64,000 nt of DNA, from contig NZ_FODF01000002.1 in the NCBI RefSeq assembly GCF_900110295.1, positions 124,001-188,000 of the forward strand. Reading direction: 5' to 3'. The stretch is from Peptostreptococcus russellii (GTDB lineage Bacteria; Bacillota; Clostridia; Peptostreptococcales; Peptostreptococcaceae). Positions 53,756 through 62,968 of this stretch are shown piece by piece. Within the stretch, counting starts at the first letter, position 1. Every line of letters starts with the position of its first letter. Both the position numbers and the translations under genes were made by a program. The notes below the pieces were generated by a model that had not been told where the DNA came from, searched no databases, and saw only the letters and a list, made by a program, of their open reading frames with translations.

Positions 53756-53770
53756 AATCGCCTGAAAATT
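53756..53770. promoter_or_regulatory. CodY-box-like site upstream of ilvA
   Basis: AATCGCCTGAAAATT matches the CodY consensus AATTTTCWGAAAATT at 12 of 15 positions. A weaker neighbour (11 of 15, around 53741-53755) lies beside it. CodY control of branched-chain and threonine catabolism is well known in Firmicutes. Confidence 0.5.
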
Positions 53771-54055
53771 GCCTACGTATCTAATATAATACTACCTTTG
53801 AAAAATTTCAATACTTATATTAGTTTTTCTTATTTTTTTTTGTAAATTATTCAAATATGTCCTATTGATTAAATCAATAGTATATAATAAAGCACTTATG
53901 TTACTTTGGCTATTTATAAAGCTTTATTCAATATTTACTATTTATTATCTATATCATTTTTTGAAAATTTCTACCAAGTTTCCAGTTGTTTTTTATTTTT
54001 ATTTTCTTTTTAAAAATTTGAGAGTATTTCTATTTTTTTTAAATAGCTACGTAAA
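53771..54055. other. AT-rich gap between ilvA control region and yhbY
   Basis: About 285 bp, T-rich on the plus strand, without coding frame, RNA or promoter that I can support. Confidence 0.5.
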
Positions 54056-54062
54056 AATAAAA

Positions 54063-54105
54063 TAAATACAGCCTAAAATCGATTGATTAAAGGCTGCAGA
54101 AATTT
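54063..54105 (-). terminator. Terminator of yhbY
   Basis: AAATACAGCCT and AGGCTGCAGAAATTT pair with small interruptions around a 15-nt loop; T-rich sequence follows on the minus strand. Confidence 0.75.
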
Positions 54106-54118
54106 ATTTGTTTTCTAT

Positions 54119-54538
54119 TTACTTCTTCTTGCTTTTTCCCTTATTTCTTATTCCGCCACTTGTTTTCTTTAGTTCATAACTTGCCTGCTTCTTTGTGACT
54201 CTATTTGTTCTTGGTTCACCCTTTTTCTTAGCTTTTGCCTGCTCATGTCCAGGGAATATTATCTTTGTTTCTTCAAGATTTTTCTTATATACAGTAAATT
54301 TACTTCCTATTGCTTGAACAAATTCTGCTCTTATTGCTTCACATACTGCATTTGCTGCTTCTTTTGTATCTAAACCAGCTGTTTCAAGGATATTTACCTT
54401 TACAATTTCTCTAGCTCTAAGCTGATCATCAAGCTGTTCTAAAAATTCTTCTGTAATACCATCTTTACCTATCTGTGTAGTAGGCTTTGTTGTATTTGCT
54501 ATTGATCTTAAATATGCACGTTTCTTTCCGTTAAGCAT
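54119..54538 (-). CDS. yhbY: YhbY-family (CRM domain) RNA-binding protein
   Basis: CRM-domain proteins bind pre-50S particles. Residues 1-95 show the fold with LNGKKRAYLRSIANT and the GKDGITEEFLEQLDDQL GxxG-type motif, REIVKVNIL. A basic C-terminal extension of about 40 residues (KAKKKGEPRTNRVTKKQ...KKTSGGIRNKGKSKKK) is longer than in short family members of about 97 residues and probably adds RNA contacts. It follows obg, another 50S assembly gene, on the same strand. Confidence 0.92.
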   Translation of the reverse strand: MLNGKKRAYLRSIANTTKPTTQIGKDGITEEFLEQLDDQLRAREIVKVNILETAGLDTKEAANAVCEAIRAEFVQAIGSKFTVYKKNLEETKIIFPGHEQAKAKKKGEPRTNRVTKKQASYELKKTSGGIRNKGKSKKK

Positions 54539-54668
54539 ACTTTACCTCCTAATTAATATACTGAAAGTAGCCTTGTTTTTTAATAATAAAAACAATGTAC
54601 TCTTCTACTTTTTTTTATTTTGGTATCATATATACTTATGACACCTTATTTTGCATTTTTTAATAAAA

Positions 54669-54726
54669 AATACTCTATATTTTCATATTTTGGCAATAAA
54701 AATTCAAAAATACTTTTGAGTATTAT
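54669..54726 (-). terminator. Probable terminator after obg
   Basis: AATACTC and GAGTATT bracket a long loop, then TTTTTTATT on the minus strand. An outer pair GGTATCATA (54622-54630) and TATGATACC (54728-54736) encloses the whole. Confidence 0.45.
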
Positions 54727-54737
54727 TTATGATACCT

Positions 54738-56015
54738 TTAATTATAGAACTCAAATTCAAGTTCGTATATTTTTACAGTATCTCCATCTTCTATGCCCTT
54801 TTCACGAAGCATATTGAATACTCCTCTTGTTTCAAGCTGTCTTTGGAAGAATTGTAGAGACTCCATATCATCGAAGTTAACTGAATAAAGAATTCTTCTC
54901 AATTCTTTACCTGTAACTACATATACTCCATCTTCATCAATTTCAATCTTTAGACCTTCCTCGGCTTCATCCATTTCTGGTCTATAGATATTTTCTTCTG
55001 TAACAAGTTCTATTTCTTCTGACTCATCTAGTATCTGAGCTGCCCTTTCTATAACTTCATCTATTCCCTGTCTAGTTATAGCTGACATTTTAAATACTTC
55101 ATAACCTCTCTCAGTCATTGTTTCTTTGAATTTTTCATATACAGAATCATCAAAAAGTATATCTGACTTATTTGCTACCACAAGCTGCGGTCTAGTAGCC
55201 AATCTTTCATTATAAAGCTTTAGTTCATCATTTATCTTATCAAAATCTTCTATAGGATCTCTTCCTTCAATCCCTGATATATCAACTATATGTATTAATA
55301 CCTTCGTTCTCTCAACATGTCTCAAGAAGTCATGACCTAAGCCAACGCCATCTGATGCGCCTTCTATAATACCAGGAATATCAGCCATTACAAAACTTTC
55401 ACCGTACTTAGTCTTTACAACACCTAAATTGGGTGTAAGAGTAGTAAAGTGATAGTTAGCTATCTTTGGTTTTGCAGAAGTAACTACTGATAAAAATGTA
55501 GATTTACCTACATTAGGGAATCCTACTAACCCAACATCTGCTATCATCTTAAGTTCTAGTACAATCCATCTTTCTTCTCCATCTGTTCCAGACTTGGCAA
55601 ATGATGGAGCTTGTCTAACTGCATTTGCAAAATGTTGGTTTCCTTTTCCGCCGAAACCACCCTTTGCTACTACTACACTATCTCCGTCATTTTTTAAATC
55701 CGCTATTATAAGACCTGTTTTTTCATCTTTTACAATTGTACCTTCAGGAACTTTAAGAACTACATCTTCTCCATTTTTACCTGATCTATTCTTTTTTGAA
55801 CCGTCTTCTCCACATGGAGCTGCATATTTTTTCTTGTACTTAAAGTCCATAAGTGTTCTAAGTCCTGAGTCAGCTACTATTACTATACTAGCTCCTCTTC
55901 CTCCATCTCCACCGTCTGGACCACCTGCTGGAACATATTTTTCTCTTCTAAAGGACACTGAACCGTTTCCACCGTTTCCCGCCTTTACAAATATTCTGGC
56001 TTTATCTATAAACAT
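54738..56015 (-). CDS. obg: GTPase Obg
   Basis: Obg is an essential GTPase in 50S assembly and stress signalling. The 425-residue protein has the glycine-rich Obg fold (MFIDKARIFVKAGNGGNGSVSFRREKYVP, 1-158), a GTPase domain with VGFPNVGKST, DIPGI and NKSD, and a C-terminal OCT domain (about 345-425). GGAGG precedes the ATG. The order rplU-prp-rpmA-obg is standard, but here a terminator after rpmA separates it. Confidence 0.96.
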   Translation of the reverse strand: MFIDKARIFVKAGNGGNGSVSFRREKYVPAGGPDGGDGGRGASIVIVADSGLRTLMDFKYKKKYAAPCGEDGSKKNRSGKNGEDVVLKVPEGTIVKDEKTGLIIADLKNDGDSVVVAKGGFGGKGNQHFANAVRQAPSFAKSGTDGEERWIVLELKMIADVGLVGFPNVGKSTFLSVVTSAKPKIANYHFTTLTPNLGVVKTKYGESFVMADIPGIIEGASDGVGLGHDFLRHVERTKVLIHIVDISGIEGRDPIEDFDKINDELKLYNERLATRPQLVVANKSDILFDDSVYEKFKETMTERGYEVFKMSAITRQGIDEVIERAAQILDESEEIELVTEENIYRPEMDEAEEGLKIEIDEDGVYVVTGKELRRILYSVNFDDMESLQFFQRQLETRGVFNMLREKGIEDGDTVKIYELEFEFYN

Positions 56016-56303
56016 ATGTGTCTACCTCCTTTTCAAATTATTATAACTATAGAATATCAAAACTATAAACTATAGATATATTCTCTAAAATTCTCAACTA
56101 TTTTCTATAACGCATCGATTTAGGATACACCTCTGCGCAATTTTAAAAAAAGCTTCGTACCTTCTAAAAATCCACCGACAATCTTTACTCTATAATAGTA
56201 TATTTTAACAAAGATATCCAATTAAGTAATCTTTACTGCAAAATTTCCACTTAAAGTATGAAGTCTTTTTTAAAAGGCAGAATTCTATATCCTTTTTATA
56301 AAA
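56016..56303. other. Gap between rpmA and obg
   Basis: About 290 bp without a coding frame. It follows the rpmA terminator and should contain the obg promoter; no consensus pair was assigned. Confidence 0.5.
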
Positions 56304-56331
56304 ATAGAGCTATCAGATTTGATAGCTCTAT
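56304..56331 (-). terminator. Terminator of rplU-prp-rpmA
   Basis: ATAGAGCTATC and GATAGCTCTAT form an 11-bp stem with loop AGATTT, followed by TTTTTAT on the minus strand, just past the rpmA stop. Confidence 0.93.
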
Positions 56332-56339
56332 AGCTTGCA

Positions 56340-56630
56340 TTATTCAGCGATTTCTACTGGATATATACTAACTCTCTTTCTCTTCTTGTCCATTCTTTCG
56401 AACTTGACTTTACCGTCTACAAGTGCGAATAGAGTATCGTCTCCACCCTTACCAACGTTTGTTCCTGGATGAATCTTAGTTCCTCTCTGTCTAACTATGA
56501 TAGAACCTGCTGTAACTACCTGTCCATCAAATCTCTTAACACCAAGTCTCTTAGAGATAGAATCTCTACCGTTCTTAGAAGAACCTACTCCCTTCTTAGA
56601 TGCAAGAAGCTGTAAATTCATTTTTAACAT
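56340..56630 (-). CDS. rpmA: 50S ribosomal protein L27 with cleavable N-terminal extension
   Basis: A 96-residue L27 with the [19 protein letters not shown] core. It begins [14 protein letters not shown]: the leading residues are the extension that protease Prp removes in Firmicutes so that the L27 N terminus can reach the peptidyl-transferase centre. GGGGTGA sets ATG 56630 as start. prp is immediately upstream. Confidence 0.96.
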   Translation of the reverse strand: MLKMNLQLLASKKGVGSSKNGRDSISKRLGVKRFDGQVVTAGSIIVRQRGTKIHPGTNVGKGGDDTLFALVDGKVKFERMDKKRKRVSIYPVEIAE

Positions 56631-56643
56631 CTGGAGTCACCCC

Positions 56644-56961
56644 CTACTTTTCAAATATTTTTATATTTTTTGGATATTCTCTACTTATTTCCTCTAGTGC
56701 AAGTCTTAAATGCTGTAATAACAGCTGTGACTTCTCAAGATCTTCGTCTTTGACAAAACATAAAATGTGACCCTCAGAAGCTTTAACATCTTCAAAACTT
56801 ACTTTCTGTAGGCTATCTAATGAATTAATAACAGCAATTGAATTGCTTGTAACGGCCGAGCAAACTATGTCGTATCCAAATTCGCCATATTCTGCGTGAC
56901 CTTTTAATTCAAAGCCTTTAATTTTAAAACCGTCATTATAAAAAAATGTTACTTTAATCAT
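56644..56961 (-). CDS. prp: Ribosomal-processing cysteine protease Prp
   Basis: Prp cleaves the L27 extension. The 105-residue protein has the catalytic His in ELKGHAEYGEFGYD and Cys in IVCSAVTS. It lies between rplU and rpmA as in Staphylococcus and other Firmicutes. The start ATG is 9 nt after the rplU stop with a weak ribosome site, so coupling to rplU is likely. Confidence 0.95.
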   Translation of the reverse strand: MIKVTFFYNDGFKIKGFELKGHAEYGEFGYDIVCSAVTSNSIAVINSLDSLQKVSFEDVKASEGHILCFVKDEDLEKSQLLLQHLRLALEEISREYPKNIKIFEK

Positions 56962-56970
56962 ATGCGATTA

Positions 56971-57279
56971 TTATGCGTTGATCTTTTCAACAACTAACTT
57001 AGTATATAGCTGACGATGACCGTTCTTTCTTCTGTAGTCCTTCTTAGCCTTGTACTTGTAAACAACAATCTTCTTGTTTTTACCCTGTTCAAGAACCTTC
57101 GCCTGAACGTTAGCACCTTCAACTACAGGAGCTCCTAACTTAAGCTCGCCGTCATTAACTGCTAATACTTCATTTAAAGTAACAACATCACCTTCGTTAG
57201 CTTCTAACTTTTCAACGAAAAGAACATCACCTTCAGAAACCTTATACTGCTTTCCTCCAGTCTTTACTATAGCGTACAT
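56971..57279 (-). CDS. rplU: 50S ribosomal protein L21
   Basis: A 102-residue L21: [18 protein letters not shown] at the start and the [12 protein letters not shown] signature near the end. GAGGAGGTG before ATG 57279 rules out the longer frame to 57300. A structured leader and a consensus promoter precede it. Confidence 0.96.
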   Translation of the reverse strand: MYAIVKTGGKQYKVSEGDVLFVEKLEANEGDVVTLNEVLAVNDGELKLGAPVVEGANVQAKVLEQGKNKKIVVYKYKAKKDYRRKNGHRQLYTKLVVEKINA

Positions 57280-57299
57280 ATATACACCTCCTCGTTTCA

Positions 57300-57402
57300 A
57301 ACTCGCCGGATCAGGTATCTATATCAGGTATAAATATCTGTTATAGAGTTTCATGCCGAGCACTGTTTTCACGTGCAGCTACCCTTCCCGTGCGGCAATT
57401 AC
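57300..57402 (-). ncRNA. Structured leader of rplU (L21-leader type)
   Basis: The transcript between the promoter and rplU can form GCCGCACGGG...and GCTCGGC pairs (about 57355-57396) and a second stem further down. Position and size fit the ribosomal protein L21 leader, which lets L21 control its own operon. The family assignment was made by eye. Confidence 0.6.
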
Positions 57403-57408
57403 CTATTC

Positions 57409-57437
57409 ATTATACTAAATTGAAATTCTCTTGTCAA
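57409..57437 (-). promoter_or_regulatory. Consensus sigma-A promoter of rplU-prp-rpmA
   Basis: TTGACA (57437-57432), 17-bp spacer, TATAAT (57414-57409). Confidence 0.93.
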
Positions 57438-57662
57438 TTGATTTTTGACTTTTTTAAAATTTATTTTAATGATTATTGTAATCTTTATATATTAATATCT
57501 TTTTATCTACTTTTTCTTAATCTAAATATATACTTATCTATTTATTTTGAATTTTAAGATGAAATTTATATTATACTAATATAATTTAGAAAAGTAATAT
57601 TTGCTTACTTCATAGTCAATAGAAAGTCACTTAATTTATAAAAATAAAGATATTTAACATAA

Positions 57663-57689
57663 AAATAACTCTCCCTGAGAGAGTTATTT
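57663..57689 (-). terminator. Terminator of the DMT permease gene
   Basis: AAATAACTCTC and GAGAGTTATTT form an 11-bp stem with a 5-nt loop; TTTTTATG follows on the minus strand. Confidence 0.9.
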
Positions 57690-57737
57690 CTATATTATTT
57701 AATAAAGTAAAATACTATTTTATTTAAAAATTCTATA

Positions 57738-58709
57738 TTACTGAGCCATCTTCCTATTTTCATTTCCTTGTGAAAGTTCTACACTTTCAATCCTCTTGCT
57801 TTTTTTGGACTTCATCATAGGGAAGTCTAACTGTGCAAGAAGTACAGCTATTATCATTATTATACAACCTACTATTTCTCTTGATGTAAGAGCTTCATGC
57901 AAGAATATTACACCCGCTATTGCTGATACACCTGATTCCATACTCATTATTAGAGATGTAACTGTCGGTGCTAGATTCTTTTGAGCTATTATCTGAAGTG
58001 TAAAACCTACACCACTTGATAATAAACCTGTATAAAGTATCGCTACTCCTGCAGCCTGAATTCCAGCCATTGTAGTTGTTTCAGTCATAAGTGTAGCTAT
58101 TAAAGATAGCACACCACTTGTTGCGAATTCAATCATTGATAGCTTAATTGCATCTGCCTTTGGAGCAAATATATCTATAATAACTATTTGTAGCCCAAAG
58201 AATATAGCTGATAGGAATACAAAGAAGTCTCCTTTTTCTATGACAAAACCTTCTTTTATCGATAACATATAAAGTCCTACCGCTGCTATTGCAACACATA
58301 GCCACATCTTTGGAGTTGTCTTTCTACCATAAAACATTCCCATTATAGGAACAAGAACTATATACATAGTTGTTATAAATCCTGCCTTAGCAGCACTTGT
58401 ACTTACCATTCCGACTTGCTGTGTACTCATACCTAAAAATAAAGCAAGGCCTGCTAATATACCACCTATGTAAAGAGATTTTCTACTAAAGTTAGTCTGC
58501 TTCTTTTCAGAATTCTTATTTTTTATCTTTAAAAATCCACTAACTGCTAATAGGAAAACCAAACTTAATAAACATCTAAAAAAGTTAAAGGCAAATGGAC
58601 CTATATGCTCCATGCCTGTTCTTTGGAATACAAATGCAATCCCCCATATAACTGCTGTTAAAACCATTAGTAAAGCACTCTGTGTTTCCTTTTTTTTCTG
58701 CTGATTCAT
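57738..58709 (-). CDS. EamA/DMT-family permease
   Basis: A 323-residue drug/metabolite transporter with ten hydrophobic segments in two EamA repeats (VIWGIAFVFQRTGMEHIGPFAF at the start of the first, FGLQIVIIDIF at the second). Substrate unknown; relatives export amino acids, nucleosides or drugs. AAGGAGG before ATG 58709 (MNQQKKKETQ) fixes the start, not the longer frame to 58769. It is monocistronic. Confidence 0.9.
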   Translation of the reverse strand: MNQQKKKETQSALLMVLTAVIWGIAFVFQRTGMEHIGPFAFNFFRCLLSLVFLLAVSGFLKIKNKNSEKKQTNFSRKSLYIGGILAGLALFLGMSTQQVGMVSTSAAKAGFITTMYIVLVPIMGMFYGRKTTPKMWLCVAIAAVGLYMLSIKEGFVIEKGDFFVFLSAIFFGLQIVIIDIFAPKADAIKLSMIEFATSGVLSLIATLMTETTTMAGIQAAGVAILYTGLLSSGVGFTLQIIAQKNLAPTVTSLIMSMESGVSAIAGVIFLHEALTSREIVGCIIMIIAVLLAQLDFPMMKSKKSKRIESVELSQGNENRKMAQ

Positions 58710-59118
58710 AAAATTTCCTCCTTCCAATTTCCAAAATTTCTCAAACAAAAAGGGCATCGCAAGAAGCAATCACCCTTATAATCATATCTACATATTCTTT
58801 TCCACACCTCAATATTAACATAATTTATATTCATATTCAACACCCTAAAATAAAATTTTTTCTCTTTTTTTCTAGTTATTTTCAAGTATTTTTCTTAATT
58901 CTTTTTTTACTTTTATATAATGATATTCTTTATTAAATACACTATATTTTCTAAATTAAATTTGATACTAAAACGATTTTGAGGTTTAGTAAGTAAACCA
59001 GTGAATTTTTCTAATTATACAATTAGTTTTTCAATTATTTTTTTCTGCTTTCTTTTCTTTCTTTTATTGTATTTAATAAAAAGACTTTTTACTAAAAACA
59101 CCGATATTTATTTTAAAA
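58710..59118. other. AT-rich gap upstream of the DMT permease
   Basis: About 410 bp without a coding frame. It holds the DMT promoter and the leuS terminator; nothing else is recognised. Confidence 0.5.
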
Positions 59119-59148
59119 ATAAAAGCATGGAAAAATCCATGCTTTTAT
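59119..59148 (-). terminator. Terminator of leuS
   Basis: A perfect 13-bp stem (ATAAAAGCATGGA with TCCATGCTTTTAT) and loop AAAA, with T-rich sequence on the minus strand. Confidence 0.9.
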
Positions 59149-59166
59149 GATACGTATTCTATTTTA

Positions 59167-61587
59167 CTACTTTATTACTATATTTACAAGCTTGCCAGGT
59201 ATAGCTATTACCTTAACAACATTTTTGTCGCCTATAAAATCTTTTATTTTTTCATCTTCTAATGCTGCTGTCTTCATATCTTCCTGTGATATATCTGATG
59301 CAACCATTATTTTATTTCTTAGTTTTCCATTTACCTGAACTATTAATTCCATTTCATCAAGCTGGATTGCATCTTCATCATATTTTGGCCAAGATATATC
59401 AAATATACTTCCTTCTTTACCTATCTTAGACCACAATTCTTCACCTAGATGTGGAGCAAAAGGAGAAACTATTACTATTATAGTCTCTAACGCCTCCCTA
59501 ATTACAGCATCATTTCTATCATCACGTTCTTTATACTTATATATGTCGTTTACAAGTTCCATAAGAGCTGCTATTGCTGTATTGAATCCAAATTTTGTAC
59601 TTAAATCATCTGTTACTTTCTTTAAAGTTGAGTTTGCCTTTGCTCTAAGTTCTTTATCAGCCTTAGTCAATTCACCAAACTCTGATTTATTTTCAAATAC
59701 ATCTTCCAATTCATCTACTAGCCTATATACTCTATTTAAGAATTTATAGCATCCTTCAACACCTTTATCTGACCAGTCAAGATCTCTTTCAGGTGGAGCC
59801 GCAAATAGTATAAATAATCTTGCAGTGTCTGCACCATATTCTTCTATTATTTCCATAGGAGATATTGTATTTCCTTTAGACTTACTCATCTTCTTTCCGT
59901 CCATTAAAACCATTCCCTGAGTTAGAAGGTTTTTAAATGGTTCTGTATGGTCAGTCCAACCTAGCTTATGAAGTGCCTTTGTAAACCATCTTGAATAAAG
60001 AAGATGAAGTATAGCGTGTTCTACACCTCCTATATACTGGTCTACTGGAAGCCACTTATCTACTAAATCCTTTCTAAAAGGAGTCTCTGTATTTTGGCTA
60101 TCTATATATCTCATAAAGTACCATGAAGAATCAATAAAAGTATCTATTGTATCTACTTCTCTTCTTGCCGGCTTTCCACACTTAGGACAATTGCACTTCT
60201 TAAATGTTTCAGAAGTTGTAAGAGGTGATTCCCCTCTACCAGTAAATTTAACATCTGTTGGTAAAAGTATTGGTAGATCTTTTTCTTCTACTGGAACTAT
60301 TCCGCAATCTTCACAATATACTACTGGTATAGGACATCCCCAATATCTCTGTCTTGAAATCAGCCAGTCTCTTAATCTATAGTTAGTTGTCTTCTTTCCT
60401 CTTCCTATTTCCTCTAACTTCTCAACTATTGCATTAAAGGCTTCATCTTTATTCATTCCATTAAATTCACCAGAATTTATCATTTTGTCGTCTTCATCAA
60501 TTACTGGTATTATTTCAAGATTGAATTTCTTTGCAAATTCATTGTCTCTGTCATCATGAGCTGCAACCCCCATTACTGCACCTGTACCATAATCTGCTAG
60601 TACATAGTTAGCTATCCATATAGGCATCTTCTTTCCTGTTAGTGGATTGATTACTTCTCTTCCAATAAATCTACCATCTTTTTCTAATTCAGCAGATTCT
60701 CTTTCAACTTCTGTCATTGCATGCATTTTCTTTTCAAATTCTTCTACTACTGATTCGTATTCAGTTCCCTTTACCAATTCTTTTGCAAGCTTTGATTCTG
60801 GAGCAATAACCATAAATGTTGATCCAAAAATTGTATCTGGTCTAGTTGTGTATACAGTTATTTCCTTGTCCATTCCCTCTACCTTGAATGTAACATTTGC
60901 ACCGTAGCTCTTTCCTATCCAGTTTTTCTGCATCAACTTAACTTTTTCAGGCCATCCATCTAACTTATCAAGATCTTGTAACAATTCTTCAGAAAATTCA
61001 GTTGTCTTGAAGTACCACTGTTCTAGTTCCTTCTTATCTACTGTTGATCCACATCTTTCACATTCCCCCTGAACAACCTGTTCATTTGCAAGAACTGTTT
61101 CACATGACGGACACCAGTTAACATATGAATTTTTCTTGTATGCTAAACCTGCTTCTAAAAATTTAAGAAATATAGTCTGAGTCCACTTGTAATATTCTGG
61201 TGTAGATGTTGCTACTTCCTTGTCCCAATCATAGCTCAGACCAAGCATATTAAGCTGTTCTTTCATTTCTTCAATATTTGCCATTGTCCACTTATGAGGA
61301 TGTATTCCGTTCTTTATTGCAGCATTTTCTGCAGGAAGACCAAATGAATCCCATCCCATTGGATGAAGTACATTATAACCTTCCATTTTCTTAAATCTAG
61401 CAACTACGTCACCAATTGAATAATTTCTTACATGTCCCATATGTATCTTTCCTGATGGATAAGGGAACATTTCTAAACAATAATACTTTGGCTTAGAAGT
61501 ATCTTCTATATCCATTTTATACTGTCCGTTTTCTTTCCACGTTTTCTGCCATTTTTTTTCAATATCTTTGAAATTATAAAAGCTCAT
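59167..61587 (-). CDS. leuS: Leucyl-tRNA synthetase
   Basis: A class Ia synthetase of 806 residues. Seen are the HIGH motif ([16 protein letters not shown]), a zinc-type cluster ([12 protein letters not shown]...CERCG), the CP1 editing domain ([12 protein letters not shown]...[12 protein letters not shown]), and [14 protein letters not shown] precedes the ATG. It is controlled by the T-box leader upstream. Confidence 0.97.
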   Translation of the reverse strand: MSFYNFKDIEKKWQKTWKENGQYKMDIEDTSKPKYYCLEMFPYPSGKIHMGHVRNYSIGDVVARFKKMEGYNVLHPMGWDSFGLPAENAAIKNGIHPHKWTMANIEEMKEQLNMLGLSYDWDKEVATSTPEYYKWTQTIFLKFLEAGLAYKKNSYVNWCPSCETVLANEQVVQGECERCGSTVDKKELEQWYFKTTEFSEELLQDLDKLDGWPEKVKLMQKNWIGKSYGANVTFKVEGMDKEITVYTTRPDTIFGSTFMVIAPESKLAKELVKGTEYESVVEEFEKKMHAMTEVERESAELEKDGRFIGREVINPLTGKKMPIWIANYVLADYGTGAVMGVAAHDDRDNEFAKKFNLEIIPVIDEDDKMINSGEFNGMNKDEAFNAIVEKLEEIGRGKKTTNYRLRDWLISRQRYWGCPIPVVYCEDCGIVPVEEKDLPILLPTDVKFTGRGESPLTTSETFKKCNCPKCGKPARREVDTIDTFIDSSWYFMRYIDSQNTETPFRKDLVDKWLPVDQYIGGVEHAILHLLYSRWFTKALHKLGWTDHTEPFKNLLTQGMVLMDGKKMSKSKGNTISPMEIIEEYGADTARLFILFAAPPERDLDWSDKGVEGCYKFLNRVYRLVDELEDVFENKSEFGELTKADKELRAKANSTLKKVTDDLSTKFGFNTAIAALMELVNDIYKYKERDDRNDAVIREALETIIVIVSPFAPHLGEELWSKIGKEGSIFDISWPKYDEDAIQLDEMELIVQVNGKLRNKIMVASDISQEDMKTAALEDEKIKDFIGDKNVVKVIAIPGKLVNIVIK

Positions 61588-61662
61588 TTTTTTCCTCCTA
61601 CTTATTTTATTATATTTTAATATCTTCTTTATTCTAATTTTCTAGAAAGTTTTATAGAAATA

Positions 61663-61905
61663 AAAAAACTCGTCTCTAAACATCTCTGTTTAGGGACGAG
61701 TAAATTCTCGCGGTACCACCCTAATTAGCTGCAAAACAGCTCTCTCGGTAAAGTCTTTATACCAACAACGGTTATGCAATTTAGTCGACAAGTTCAACAC
61801 GATAAAAATACTATCCTCGCAGAAACGATAGCTCTCTGAAAATCCATCTGTATTTACTACTTCGATTGCATATAATTTATTTTTATAAATTCTAGCTATA
61901 TTTAC
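61663..61905 (-). ncRNA. T-box leader of leuS
   Basis: The minus-strand leader contains the invariant T-box AGGGTGGTACCGCG (61722-61709), an upstream stem I region, and a terminator hairpin (ACTCGTC..TAAACA with TGTTTAG..GACGAGT, 61668-61701) with a T-run. A leucine codon (CTT or TTG in GAACTTGTCG near 61792) is the probable specifier. Uncharged tRNA(Leu) would cause read-through into leuS. Confidence 0.95.
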
Positions 61906-61907
61906 AT

Positions 61908-61936
61908 ATATTAACACCCTTAAAATTTTCTGTCAA
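61908..61936 (-). promoter_or_regulatory. Promoter of the leuS T-box transcript
   Basis: TTGACA (61936-61931), 17-bp spacer, TAATAT (61913-61908). Confidence 0.85.
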
Positions 61937-61963
61937 TAGAATAAAGGTTTTTTCTTTATTCTA
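61937..61963 (-). terminator. Terminator after rsfS
   Basis: TAGAATAAAG and CTTTATTCTA form a 10-bp stem with a 7-nt loop, directly upstream of the leuS promoter. The T-tract is weak. Confidence 0.65.
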
Positions 61964-61992
61964 TACACAAAAGAATATCTGTATAATTTATT

Positions 61993-62379
61993 TTAAAGGT
62001 CAATTTTTAAAGATTCTGCATCTATTTCGTCAAGCTCTTCGACTTCTACATATGGTGCATCTTTCCACAACTTTTCAAGATTATAGAAACCTCTATTTTC
62101 TTCATCAAATATATGAACCATTACATCACCGTAGTCAAGAAGAATCCAGCTCTGAGTATCTCTTCCTTCTTTTCCTCTTGCCTCTATCCCTATTTCTGAC
62201 ATAGCATCTTCAACACTATCAGCTATTGCCTTTACCTGTCTTGCTGTAGATCCTGATGCTATTATAAAGTAATCACATAGGCTAGAAACCTTTCCTATAT
62301 TCAATACTGCTATATCTTTTCCCAACTTGTCGCTTATCGCTTCACAAATCTGTTTCGTCATATTTTCAACTGTAACCAT
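61993..62379 (-). CDS. rsfS: Ribosomal silencing factor RsfS
   Basis: RsfS binds L14 and blocks subunit joining when nutrients are scarce. From ATG 62379 (MVTVENMTKQ, behind AAAGGAG) the product has 128 residues with the family motifs LNIGKVSSLCDYFIIASG and SWILLDYGDVMVHIF. The open frame to 62433 overlaps yqeK and is not used. nadD-yqeK-rsfS is a conserved trio. Confidence 0.95.
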   Translation of the reverse strand: MVTVENMTKQICEAISDKLGKDIAVLNIGKVSSLCDYFIIASGSTARQVKAIADSVEDAMSEIGIEARGKEGRDTQSWILLDYGDVMVHIFDEENRGFYNLEKLWKDAPYVEVEELDEIDAESLKIDL

Positions 62380-62383
62380 AATT

Positions 62384-62968
62384 CTACTCCTTTTCCATAC
62401 TTTTAATCTTCTGTATGTAATAATTTCTTGCATCCACAGTTCTTGTGTGCAAAGGTGCTTTTTTCTTTAACACCAAAGTAATAGTATTGTCTATAGATTT
62501 TACTATTGCTTTATCAATCTCTCCCGAGTATGCCATTTTTCTTAAATCATCAACTCCTGGATAGTCTCTTCCTTCTTCTATAAGGTCAGCTAAATATATA
62601 ACCTCTTCAATATGAGACATGTCAGGCTTGCCTGTAGTATGATATCTTATTGCCCCTAAAATTTCTTCATCATCAATTCCAAATTCATACTTTGCTATAT
62701 ATGATCCAAGAACACTATGAGATAATGCTGTACTTTTCTTTTCTAAGTCGTCAAGTTCTATACCATATTTCTTACAATACTTATCCACATCAGCAAACTT
62801 AACATACTTTGCTGTATCATGCAAAATCCCTGCAATCTCTGCCTTCTTTTTATCACAACCTCGGAATTCACACAATCTTACTGCAGATTTAGCTACATTT
62901 AAAGAGTGGCGTTTCCTTTTTTCTGGTAGATAATCGTTTAGTTTCTCAATCATTTCAGATATCTCCAT
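62384..62968 (-). CDS. yqeK: YqeK HD-domain diadenosine tetraphosphatase
   Basis: YqeK cleaves Ap4A symmetrically to ADP. The 194-residue HD protein shows RKRHSLNVAK, the metal-binding HD in AGILHDTAKYV, SHSVLGSYIA, and IRYHTTG. Its ATG directly follows the nadD TAG; GGAGG in the end of nadD serves as ribosome site. Confidence 0.94.
   Translation of the reverse strand: MEISEMIEKLNDYLPEKRKRHSLNVAKSAVRLCEFRGCDKKKAEIAGILHDTAKYVKFADVDKYCKKYGIELDDLEKKSTALSHSVLGSYIAKYEFGIDDEEILGAIRYHTTGKPDMSHIEEVIYLADLIEEGRDYPGVDDLRKMAYSGEIDKAIVKSIDNTITLVLKKKAPLHTRTVDARNYYIQKIKSMEKE

Noticed and set aside
57300-57420. Possible T-box or tRNA before rplU
   Set aside because: No T-box sequence or cloverleaf; location and stems fit an L21 leader instead.
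61690-61917. Open frame of 75 codons upstream of leuS
   Set aside because: It lies wholly inside the T-box leader; its sequence is dictated by RNA structure and it has no ribosome site.
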